From positions 1 through 5,493 of the forward strand of contig JACMOF010000049.1 in the NCBI GenBank assembly GCA_014378155.1: 5,493 nucleotides of DNA, read 5' to 3'. The notes under the pieces were generated by a model. The model was not told the DNA's origin. It ran no database searches and was given only the letters and a program-made list of their open reading frames with translations. How positions within the stretch are numbered: position 1 is the stretch's first letter; every line of letters begins with the position of its first letter. Origin of the DNA: Caulobacter sp. (GTDB lineage: Bacteria > Pseudomonadota > Alphaproteobacteria > Caulobacterales > Caulobacteraceae). The position numbers and the translations under genes are program-made. Shown here piece by piece: positions 1 through 5,346 of this stretch.

Positions 1-630
1 CAGCCGGCGATCGAGGGCGGGGTGATGGCCCGCGCCAAGCTGACCGGCTACGGCAATTCGGTGCACCGCGCCGCGTCCAGCGCCAATGGTCAGGTGACGG
101 TTGTGTCGCCCAAGGGCGAGATGCGCCAGGCCTTCGCCGAGCTGCTGGGCGTCAACGCCTCCAAGGGCCTGATCCTGCTGCTGTCGGGCGACAACCGCCA
201 GACCAGCGTGCGCTGCGCCGTCGCCGACTTCACGGTCAAGGACGGGATCATGCGCTCCAACCAGATCGTCGCCGACACCGGCGTGGTGCTGGCCAAGGGC
301 ACGGGCACGATCGACCTGCAGAACGAGAAGCTGGACCTGCGCATCGAGGGCCAGAGCAAGAAGCCCCGCCTGGTGCGGCTGTTCATTCCGATCAACATCA
401 AGGGCCCGTTCATGGCGCCCAAGGTCGGGCTCGACACCAGCGGCGCGGTGACCCAGGGCGGTATCGCCGCCGTGCTGGGAACGCTGGTCAACCCGCTGGC
501 CGCGATCATCCCCTTCGTCACCGGCGGCGGCGCCAAGGACGCCGACTGCGCCAGCCTGGTCGCCGGGGCCCGCAGCGACGGCGCCCCGGTGAGGGTGACC
601 CAGACCACGCCGGCCAAGGTCAAGAAGTAG
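1..630 (+). CDS. AsmA-family protein, C-terminal part (5' end outside window)
   Basis: The frame is open from base 1, so the gene begins upstream; 209 C-terminal residues are visible before the TAG stop. The visible part resembles the AsmA C-terminal domain. It has alternating beta-strand-like segments, an RCAVADF segment, the DTGVVLAKGTGTIDL stretch followed by NEKLDLRIEG, and a P-I-N-I-K-G-P-F-x-A-P-K segment like the 'v.v.Gtf..P' block of the family. The end is the typical hydrophobic run (LGTLVNPLAAIIPFVTGGG) followed by a DADC cysteine motif. Family knowledge: AsmA-like proteins are anchored in the inner membrane by an N-terminal helix (not visible here), project into the periplasm as a lipid-binding beta-structure, and have been linked to phospholipid transport and outer-membrane integrity. 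The short Lys-rich tail after the DADC motif is unremarkable. It converges with rsmD. Which AsmA paralogue this is cannot be decided from the fragment. Confidence 0.85.
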   Translation, partial: QPAIEGGVMARAKLTGYGNSVHRAASSANGQVTVVSPKGEMRQAFAELLGVNASKGLILLLSGDNRQTSVRCAVADFTVKDGIMRSNQIVADTGVVLAKGTGTIDLQNEKLDLRIEGQSKKPRLVRLFIPINIKGPFMAPKVGLDTSGAVTQGGIAAVLGTLVNPLAAIIPFVTGGGAKDADCASLVAGARSDGAPVRVTQTTPAKVKK

Positions 631-648
631 GGTTGGGCCGGGGTGCGG

Positions 649-678
649 CCGGGGACATGCCCATGGCCATGTCCCCGG
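649..678. terminator. hairpin between convergent AsmA and rsmD genes, likely terminator
   Basis: An 11-bp perfect inverted repeat (CCGGGGACATG at 649-659 and its complement at 668-678) surrounds an 8-nt loop. On the + strand it starts 19 nt after the AsmA stop and is followed by GCGGTTCTTT, a short T-rich run, so it fits a Rho-independent terminator for the rightward gene. On the - strand it lies just past the rsmD stop but lacks a T tract, so termination there would be weaker or Rho-dependent. The T run overlaps the rsmD stop codon. Confidence 0.7.
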
Positions 679-685
679 CGGTTCT

Positions 686-1249
686 TTAGGCCAGTCGGAA
701 GAAGAACACCCGCGCCGCGCCGTAATCGCGCGCGTCTAGCCGCTCGAAGCCTTGCGGCGCCGGGTCGAGTTCGTCGCGGCCGCGTTCGAACATCACGATG
801 GCGCCAGGCGCCAGCCAGTCGCCGGCGATCAGTTCGGCCAAGGCCTTCTCGCCCAGGCCCTTGGCATACGGCGGATCCAGAAAGGCGATCGTGAACGGCG
901 CGCCGACGCTGGCGGGGCGCAGGCCCAGATCGGCGGCGTCGCGGCGGTGGACCTTGGTCTGGCCGAACAGGCCGAAGGCGTCGATGTTCTCGCGGATCGC
1001 GCCGCGCGCCGCGTCGTCGGTCTCGACGAACACGCAGAAGGCCGCGCCGCGCGAGATCGCCTCCAGGCCCAGGGCTCCGGAGCCTGCGAACAGGTCGATC
1101 ACCCGCGCGCCGTGCAACTCGGGAGCCCAGGCGGCGTGCTCCAGGATGTTGAACACCGCCTGGCGGGCTCGATCGGAGGTGGGGCGCGTGGCAGCGCCGG
1201 GCGGCGTGGCGATGGCCTTGCCGCGATACTGGCCGGAGACGATGCGCAT
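686..1249 (-). CDS. rsmD: 16S rRNA (guanine(966)-N(2))-methyltransferase RsmD
   Basis: Protein of 187 aa, the usual length for RsmD. It transfers a methyl group from S-adenosylmethionine to N2 of G966 (E. coli numbering) in 16S rRNA of the assembling small subunit, in the cytoplasm. Visible signatures: the N-terminal MRIVSGQYRGK segment (residues 1-11), RPTSDRARQAVFNIL (22-36), the SAM-binding motif I DLFAGSGALGLEAISRGA (52-69), an acidic ETD after the second strand (76-78) and the catalytic LDPPY motif (124-128). I chose the internal ATG at 1249 rather than the longer open frame because RsmD proteins begin with this MRIVSG-type sequence, and a GAGG (minus strand, 1260-1257) lies 7 nt upstream. 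That GAGG is inside the last codons of the TMEM175 gene, whose stop is only 2 nt upstream, so translation is probably coupled. In many alphaproteobacteria rsmD instead follows a pseudouridine synthase gene (from memory). Confidence 0.95.
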   Translation of the reverse strand: MRIVSGQYRGKAIATPPGAATRPTSDRARQAVFNILEHAAWAPELHGARVIDLFAGSGALGLEAISRGAAFCVFVETDDAARGAIRENIDAFGLFGQTKVHRRDAADLGLRPASVGAPFTIAFLDPPYAKGLGEKALAELIAGDWLAPGAIVMFERGRDELDPAPQGFERLDARDYGAARVFFFRLA

Positions 1250-1251
1250 GC

Positions 1252-1884
1252 CTAGGCCTCGGAAGGCAGGGGCGCCGGCTTGGGCTGCAGGCGGCGGCCG
1301 ATCAGGGCCAGGGCCAGGCTGATCGCCCCAATGCCCAGGAACCCCCAGGGGGTGTGCGTGCCGAGGCTGAGGAACGACAGGCCGCAAAACAGGCCCGGCA
1401 GCAGCGTCACGCGCAGCAGGATGAACAGCCGCACGCCCAGGCCTAACGGCTCTGCCAGCTTGCCGATGAAGGCCGCATGGGTCCAGATCAAGCCCTGGGT
1501 CAGGCCGATGACAGCCACCAGGCTGACATAGAGGATCAGCGGCCCAGCCGTGTGCACGCCCCACAGCAGCTGCGTCGCCAGGGGCAGCAGCGCCACCAGC
1601 CCCAGCATCAGAAAGTTCAGCACGTCCAGCAGGGCGTCGGCGCGCCGCAGACGGGAGAAGGTTCGCCGGTGGCTGATCCACAGCACGCCGATGGTCGCGA
1701 AACTAACGGCATAAGACTGCAGCTTGGCGGCCATTAGATGGAAGAAGGATCCGACCTCGCCATCCCAGCCTTCGGGCGGGTGGACCTCGATAGCCAGCAG
1801 GGTGATGGCGATGGCGAACACCGCGTCCGAGAACAGGATCAGACGGTGGAGGTGCTGCTCTTCCTTATCTGCGATGTTGGTCAT
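1252..1884 (-). CDS. TMEM175/DUF1211 family membrane protein, putative potassium channel
   Basis: Protein of 210 aa with about six hydrophobic helices (roughly residues 14-34, 55-72, 86-106, 114-136, 152-173 and 179-196). The family hallmark is at the start of helix 1: R14 followed by the F18-S19-D20 motif in RLILFSDAVFAIAITLL. Helix 2 ends in the family-typical W-I-S-H-R-R, with an aromatic residue shortly after. Family knowledge: bacterial TMEM175 proteins are inner-membrane tetrameric K+ channels with six helices per subunit, in which helix 1 lines the pore; they lack the canonical TVGYG filter. I start at the ATG at 1884 because the FSD helix then begins at the usual distance from the N-terminus. 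A longer open frame would overlap the divergent CPBP gene and adds unconserved-looking sequence. The ribosome-binding site is weak (GACGGGG, with a GGGGCGCCCC palindrome touching the ATG). It probably heads a two-gene transcript with rsmD. Channel activity is inferred from family membership only. Confidence 0.85.
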   Translation of the reverse strand: MTNIADKEEQHLHRLILFSDAVFAIAITLLAIEVHPPEGWDGEVGSFFHLMAAKLQSYAVSFATIGVLWISHRRTFSRLRRADALLDVLNFLMLGLVALLPLATQLLWGVHTAGPLILYVSLVAVIGLTQGLIWTHAAFIGKLAEPLGLGVRLFILLRVTLLPGLFCGLSFLSLGTHTPWGFLGIGAISLALALIGRRLQPKPAPLPSEA

Positions 1885-2003
1885 GGGGCGCCCCGTCTTT
1901 GAACCGATGTGTGCCGCGCTCCGGCCATCGCGGCAAGTCGCCTGTTGGGCGCCTTGCGTCCCGCGCGGCGAACGCCTAGCGGTGAACCAGGATTTGAACG
2001 GGA
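1885..2003. promoter_or_regulatory. divergent intergenic spacer, presumed promoters for the TMEM175 and CPBP genes
   Basis: This 119-bp spacer lies between two divergent starts and must hold the promoter of at least one of them unless transcription enters from further away. No convincing -35/-10 pair is visible. The best hint is GCTAGG on the minus strand (about 1980-1975), a partial match to the Caulobacter GCTANA -10 in the right direction for the TMEM175-rsmD transcript. No operator-like dyad stands out apart from GGGGCGCCCC beside the TMEM175 start. Confidence 0.3.
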
Positions 2004-2951
2004 ATGACGGTGCTAGCAAAGCTTCAACGGTCACCGTTCCTGGACGACCTGACCCCCGACGACCGGCGCGTGAGCCGCGTCTTGCTGACCTTGCCGCTGG
2101 GCGTCGTGGCCGCCTTGCTGACCGCCGTGATCGCCGGACTCTTGGTCTTCCTGGTTTTCCTGTTCGGCGCGGGCCTGGGCGAGGCGCGGTTGATGGACGC
2201 CCTGCGCGGTCGGGTTCCGCTGGGCGGCGACGTCATGCTGGTGATGTTCGTCCTGGCCCTGCTGGCGGCCACCAATGGCGGCATGGCGGCCGCCTTCACC
2301 GCCGTCGCGGCGCGCTTGCATCATCGGCGGCTTCGCTCCTACGTCACCGCCGCGCCCCGCTTCCGCTGGCGGTTGACGCTGCTAGGCCTGGCCCTGTTCG
2401 CGGCGGGCATCGGTCCGCTGCTGCTGCTGTCGGTGGCGCTGGATCCCAAGACCGCGACCATCACCGCGCCGATCCTGACCATCAGTCCCAGCCTGGAGGG
2501 CCGCGCGGCCTATGCGGTCGGCGCGGTCGTCCTGCTGCTGCTGGCGGCGGCGGCCGAGGAACTGCTGTTCCGCGGCTGGATGCTGAAGGTGCTCGGCGCC
2601 TATACACGCTCGCCTTGGGTGCTGATGATCGTCAGCGCGGCGGCGTTCTCGGCCGTGCATTTCGATCCCAATCTCGACGCCAACCTGATGCGCGCGGCGA
2701 TGGGCGTGGGCCTGGCCTGGAGCGTCCTGCGCCTGGGCGGCATCGAGTTCGCCATCGGCGCCCACGCCGCCAACAACATTCTCATCCTGCTGTTCCTGCA
2801 GCCGATGTCGCTGAAGCCCGAGCCGCCGCACGCCTTTCCGCTGGAAGTACTGATCCTCGCGCCGCTGATCCTGGCCGGCTACGTCGCCATGGCCGAGATC
2901 GCCGCCCGCTGGACGCCGCTGCGGCGGTGGAGCCAGGTGGCTGTCGCCTAG
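2004..2951 (+). CDS. CPBP family intramembrane metalloprotease
   Basis: Protein of 315 aa with about eight hydrophobic segments. It carries all three conserved CPBP (Abi, Rce1-like) motifs in order: EELLFR (E185, E186, R190), FSAVH (F215, H219) and HAANN (H254, N258). In characterised relatives the glutamates and the two histidines coordinate a metal ion and activate water for proteolysis inside the membrane; here this is inferred from intact motifs. The N-terminus (residues 1-25) is hydrophilic, followed by two helices near 27-56 and 76-104, then a predicted loop rich in Arg and His (104-122) that is probably cytoplasmic. The ATG at 2004 is preceded by AGGAT (1989-1993) and GGGA directly upstream, so the start is reasonable though not certain. 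It is transcribed divergently from the TMEM175 gene and its stop is one base from the stop of the oppositely oriented acyltransferase. Substrate and role are unknown. Bacterial members act in peptide maturation, bacteriocin immunity or as protein scaffolds. Confidence 0.88.
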   Translation: MTVLAKLQRSPFLDDLTPDDRRVSRVLLTLPLGVVAALLTAVIAGLLVFLVFLFGAGLGEARLMDALRGRVPLGGDVMLVMFVLALLAATNGGMAAAFTAVAARLHHRRLRSYVTAAPRFRWRLTLLGLALFAAGIGPLLLLSVALDPKTATITAPILTISPSLEGRAAYAVGAVVLLLLAAAAEELLFRGWMLKVLGAYTRSPWVLMIVSAAAFSAVHFDPNLDANLMRAAMGVGLAWSVLRLGGIEFAIGAHAANNILILLFLQPMSLKPEPPHAFPLEVLILAPLILAGYVAMAEIAARWTPLRRWSQVAVA

Positions 2952-2952
2952 G

Positions 2953-3603
2953 CTAAGACCAGCGAAGGGGCGGCGCTTCGGCCCTCAGGGCCAGCAGCGA
3001 CGCGCGCAGCTTGGTCATGAAGGCGTGGCGGTCACCCTCCCAGGCCAGGGGCTCGCCGACCAGCACCGCGCAGTTCAGCGGCACGGGGATGGTCTCGCCC
3101 TTGGGCAGCACGCGGCCGGCGCCCTGGATCCAGACCGGCGTCACCGGCGCGTCGGGAAAGGCCTCGGCCAGACGGGCCACGCCGCTCTTCAACTGACCCA
3201 TGCCCTCGTCGCCCTCGCCGTCGCCCCGCGTGCCTTCCGGAAACACCACGACGATGTCGCCGGCCGCCAGGGCCGCGCGGGCGGGCGCGAGAACGTCCTC
3301 GTCGCGCCCGAACTTGCGCCGCGCCACGGGCACGATGCCGATCACGTGGCGCGAGAACCAGCCGATCACCGGGTCCCTGAGGAAATAGTCGGCCGCCGCC
3401 GCTGGCCGCACCCGCGCCAGGGCTCGGGAGGGAAAGATCGCCAGCAGCAGTAGGGTGTCGACATGGCTGGAATGGTTGGCCGCGACGATCGCCGGTCCCT
3501 TCAGCGGCAAGCGCTCGCGCCCCGAAACATCGGCCCCCGTCATGAACAGCGCCAGGGGGCGGGCCACCAGGATCAGCAACAGGAAGCGCAACCAGCCCTT
3601 CAT
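2953..3603 (-). CDS. lysophospholipid acyltransferase, PlsC-like (1-acyl-glycerol-3-phosphate acyltransferase family)
   Basis: Protein of 216 aa. The acyltransferase blocks are in order: NHSSHVD (H44-x4-D49, catalytic dyad), a divergent block II around DYFLRDPVIGWFSRHVIGIVPVAR (residues 72-95), FPEGTRG (121-127, phosphate binding) and VTPVWIQG (154-161). A hydrophobic N-terminal segment (about residues 4-22) suggests membrane anchoring. Expected reaction: transfer of an acyl chain from acyl-ACP or acyl-CoA to a lysophospholipid, classically lysophosphatidic acid to phosphatidic acid, at the cytoplasmic face of the inner membrane. I chose the ATG at 3603 because the adjacent CdsA-like gene stops only 2 nt upstream and the N-terminal helix follows directly; the longer open frame is a shadow of the CdsA-like gene. 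GGTGA about 12 nt upstream is a modest ribosome-binding site, so translational coupling is likely. The pairing suggests it feeds phosphatidic acid to the neighbouring cytidylyltransferase. The block II divergence leaves the exact acceptor uncertain. Confidence 0.9.
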   Translation of the reverse strand: MKGWLRFLLLILVARPLALFMTGADVSGRERLPLKGPAIVAANHSSHVDTLLLLAIFPSRALARVRPAAAADYFLRDPVIGWFSRHVIGIVPVARRKFGRDEDVLAPARAALAAGDIVVVFPEGTRGDGEGDEGMGQLKSGVARLAEAFPDAPVTPVWIQGAGRVLPKGETIPVPLNCAVLVGEPLAWEGDRHAFMTKLRASLLALRAEAPPLRWS

Positions 3604-3605
3604 GG

Positions 3606-4508
3606 TCAGAACTTCACCAGGGCGAACAGCGCCAGCAGATGGAAATAGAGCGGGGCGGTGAAGGTCAGGCTGTCGGCGCGGTCCAGCACCCCGCCGTGGC
3701 CGGGGATGGCGTGGGAGGTGTCCTTGACGCCGATGTCCCGCTTGACCGCGCTCATGGTCACATCGCCCGCGAAGCCCGCCACCGGCAGGGTCACGGCGAC
3801 GACCAGCAGGCCCAACCCGGCCAGCGGGGTGAACACCGGCCCGACGAACCAGATCAGCAGGGCTGTCGCCAGCCAGCCGCCGAGGAAGCCTTCCCAGGTC
3901 TTGTTGGGGCTGACGGTGGGGGCGATCTTGTGGCGGCCCAGCAGCTTGCCGAACACATATTGCGCCACGTCGTTGAACTCGGTGACCAGCAGCAGGAAGA
4001 ACACCAACCCAGCCGCCCCGGCCGGCAGGGGTTCGCTGGCCGGCGTGCGCATCAGGAAGGCGGCGAAACCCAGGTTGTAGACGCAGGTCACCAGGCCCCA
4101 GTGAAAGGTCGCGGCAGTGGTGAGAAAGCCGCGCGTCTGCCCCAGCATGGCCATCAGGAAAGGCAGACCCAGGAAGGTCCAGACCGGGATGAACACCAGA
4201 TAGAACATGTACTGGTCGGCGGCGACGAAACCGTAGGCGGCGATCAGGATCAGATAGGCCGCCAGGATCGCCGGACGGTCCTCCTTGCGGATCGGGGCCA
4301 GGGACAGGAACTCGCGCAGGGCCATGAACGAGATCAGGGCGAAGACTACGACCGTGGCTTGCCACCCCACCAGCAGCGCCCCGGCTAGCAGGGCCACCAT
4401 CACCCACCAGCTGGCGATGCGCTGGCGCAGTTCGAGATAGGACTTGTCCGGCCGCAGCGCCGTGAGCACTGCGGCGACGATCCCGGCCACCCCCAACAGG
4501 ATCACCAC
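3606..4508 (-). CDS. CdsA-like phosphatidate cytidylyltransferase (YnbB-type paralogue); true start probably further upstream
   Basis: Integral membrane enzyme expected to convert phosphatidic acid and CTP into CDP-diacylglycerol plus pyrophosphate. From the GTG at 4508 the protein has 300 aa and many hydrophobic helices. The C-terminal CDS signature is intact: S253-A-V-K256-R257-D258, then K262-D263, then H271-G-G and D276-R277-x-D279. Two further blocks match the family: NDVAQYVFGK (179-188, in place of the canonical DTGAYFFGK-like block) and SPNKTWEG (200-207). The GTG at 4508 has no ribosome-binding site and would cut the first transmembrane helix. The frame stays open to a stop at 4610-4608, and AGGAGA (4589-4584) lies 9 nt before an in-frame ATT at 4574. 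Starting there gives 322 aa and a complete first helix, so I suspect the gene is 3606-4574. The stop is 2 nt from the acyltransferase ATG, indicating an operon. Its partners suggest a second, module-specific CDP-DAG synthase rather than the housekeeping CdsA, which is usually found between uppS and dxr. Confidence 0.9.
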   Translation of the reverse strand: MVILLGVAGIVAAVLTALRPDKSYLELRQRIASWWVMVALLAGALLVGWQATVVVFALISFMALREFLSLAPIRKEDRPAILAAYLILIAAYGFVAADQYMFYLVFIPVWTFLGLPFLMAMLGQTRGFLTTAATFHWGLVTCVYNLGFAAFLMRTPASEPLPAGAAGLVFFLLLVTEFNDVAQYVFGKLLGRHKIAPTVSPNKTWEGFLGGWLATALLIWFVGPVFTPLAGLGLLVVAVTLPVAGFAGDVTMSAVKRDIGVKDTSHAIPGHGGVLDRADSLTFTAPLYFHLLALFALVKF

Positions 4509-4583
4509 GCCGACCAGGCCCGCGAGCAGGGCGGGCGGTTGGGCGGCGATGAGGGCGCGGATGGTCGGAAGAATGGTCCTGCG

Positions 4584-4589
4584 TCTCCT
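4584..4589 (-). promoter_or_regulatory. strong Shine-Dalgarno that argues for an upstream start of the CdsA-like gene
   Basis: The minus strand reads AGGAGA here, the best ribosome-binding site in the window. It is 75 nt upstream of the first GTG of the CdsA-like frame, too far to serve it, but 9 nt upstream of an in-frame ATT (4574-4572). No ATG, GTG or TTG lies in frame between it and the GTG at 4508; the only near-cognate codons are ATT, ATC and CTG. Confidence 0.6.
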
Positions 4590-4606
4590 GGCGGCGATCG
4601 GGTTTA

Positions 4607-4614
4607 GCTATAGC
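4607..4614. promoter_or_regulatory. palindromic -10-like element, possible shared divergent promoter
   Basis: GCTATAGC is a perfect 8-bp palindrome that fits the Caulobacter housekeeping -10 consensus GCTANAWC at seven of eight positions, identically on both strands. It sits in the short spacer between the divergent CdsA-like and CDP-alcohol transferase genes. Its centre is equidistant from the ATG at 4647 and the proposed ATT at 4574 (about 36 nt each). No strong TTGAC-type -35 is visible on either side, so promoter function is inference. Confidence 0.45.
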
Positions 4615-4636
4615 CTAGTTCGTGTTCGCGACCACC

Positions 4637-4640
4637 GGAG
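4637..4640 (+). promoter_or_regulatory. ribosome-binding site of the CDP-alcohol transferase gene
   Basis: GGAG lies 6 nt before the ATG at 4647, an ideal spacing. It fixes the start of the downstream gene over the longer, differently framed reading that begins at 4622. Confidence 0.7.
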
Positions 4641-4646
4641 CGCCGC

Positions 4647-5306
4647 ATGACCGACGACCTCGACAACCGCCGACCGCTAAAGGTGCGCGACGCGCCCTTC
4701 GCCCGGCGCCTGGCCCAGCGTCTGGCCGACGCCAAGATCACCCCCGACGCCATCTCGGCGATGAGCGTGGCCTTCGCCTTGCTGGGCGGGGCGCTGCTGG
4801 CGGTGTCCGGCGCGTTCGACGGGTTCGTTCGGGGCGCGTGCCTGGTCCTGGGTGCGGCGTGCATCCAGGGCCGGCTGCTGTGCAACCTGCTGGACGGCAT
4901 GGTCGCGGTCGAGCACGGCCGGGCCAGCAAGGCCGGGCCGGTGTGGAACGAACTGCCCGACCGTGTCGCCGACGTCTTCCTGCTGGCAGGAGCGGGTTAC
5001 GGCGCCCAGACGGCCGGGCTTGTCGGGGCAGACGCCCTGGGTTGGATCGCCGCCGTGCTGGCGGTGCTGACCGCCTATGTCCGCGAACTGGGCCGAGGCC
5101 TGGGCTTGCCCGCCGATTTCTCGGGCCCGATGGCCAAGCAGCATCGCATGGCGGCTCTGACGGTGACCTGCGGGATCTCGGCGTTTGACCCCCTTTGGGG
5201 CGGCCAGGCGCAGGTGCTCGTCGTGGGGCTGGCGGCCATCGCGATCGGGACGCTGGTCACTGTGGTCCGGCGGACACGGAACCTGGTGCGGGGACTCAAG
5301 GGCTAG
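4647..5306 (+). CDS. CDP-alcohol phosphatidyltransferase family protein with variant catalytic motif (YnbA-like)
   Basis: Protein of 219 aa with a hydrophilic N-terminus (residues 1-35) and about five to six hydrophobic segments (for example 38-55, 60-74, 108-128, 130-146, 167-180 and 186-207). The family motif, normally D-x2-D-G-x2-A-R-x8-G-x3-D-x3-D, is recognisable but altered. N80 replaces the first Asp, D83-G84 are kept, A87 is kept, V88 replaces Arg, the spacing to the next block is about four residues longer, N101 replaces Gly, and D105 and D109 are kept (NELPDRVAD). The family transfers a phosphatidyl group from a CDP-linked lipid to an alcohol such as glycerol phosphate, serine, inositol or choline, releasing CMP, in the inner membrane. 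As I recall, the NLLDGM...NELPD pattern marks a subfamily found beside CdsA/PlsC-like genes and includes E. coli YnbA. The acceptor alcohol cannot be read from the sequence. It is divergent from the CdsA-like gene, whose product would supply its donor. Confidence 0.85.
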   Translation: MTDDLDNRRPLKVRDAPFARRLAQRLADAKITPDAISAMSVAFALLGGALLAVSGAFDGFVRGACLVLGAACIQGRLLCNLLDGMVAVEHGRASKAGPVWNELPDRVADVFLLAGAGYGAQTAGLVGADALGWIAAVLAVLTAYVRELGRGLGLPADFSGPMAKQHRMAALTVTCGISAFDPLWGGQAQVLVVGLAAIAIGTLVTVVRRTRNLVRGLKG

Positions 5307-5317
5307 CCCGCAGCGCC

Positions 5318-5346
5318 GCGGATCGGACGGTCCCCGTCCTATCCGC
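5318..5346. terminator. imperfect hairpin between convergent genes, possible terminator
   Basis: GCGGAT (5318-5323) pairs with ATCCGC (5341-5346) and GGACG (5325-5329) pairs with CGTCC (5335-5339). One C/T mismatch separates the two stems and the loop is 5 nt. It starts 12 nt after the transferase stop and its last base is part of the opposite gene's stop codon. No T tract follows on either strand, so it may act as a transcript-end stabiliser or assist Rho rather than being a classical intrinsic terminator. Confidence 0.45.

Noticed and set aside
90..623. Long minus-strand open frame opposite the AsmA gene
   Set aside because: High-GC DNA leaves long antisense frames open. The protein is Ser/Pro/Arg-rich without recognisable motifs, while the plus frame shows clear AsmA features.
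1975..2003. tRNA T-loop-like GTTCAAATCC on the minus strand, possible tRNA remnant or att site
   Set aside because: The flanking bases do not form the 5-bp T stem, no CCA or acceptor stem follows, and no integrase or repeat copy is present. It is a chance match.
1885..2034. Longer N-terminus for the TMEM175 protein
   Set aside because: It would overlap the start of the divergent CPBP gene, has no family-like sequence, and pushes the FSD helix unusually far from the N-terminus.
1724..2956. 410-aa plus-strand open frame covering the CPBP gene and part of TMEM175
   Set aside because: The translation is Arg/Gly/Ala low-complexity typical of a shifted frame, and it runs antisense to TMEM175. The CPBP frame carries all three family motifs.
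3604..4407. N-terminal extension of the acyltransferase open frame (to 484 aa)
   Set aside because: It is a Pro/Gly/Arg-rich shadow of the CdsA-like gene. The PlsC-like domain begins naturally at the ATG at 3603.
4622..5188. Alternative plus-strand frame over the CDP-alcohol transferase
   Set aside because: The translation is Arg/Gly-rich without membrane segments. The frame starting at 4647 has a well-placed ribosome-binding site and the family motif.
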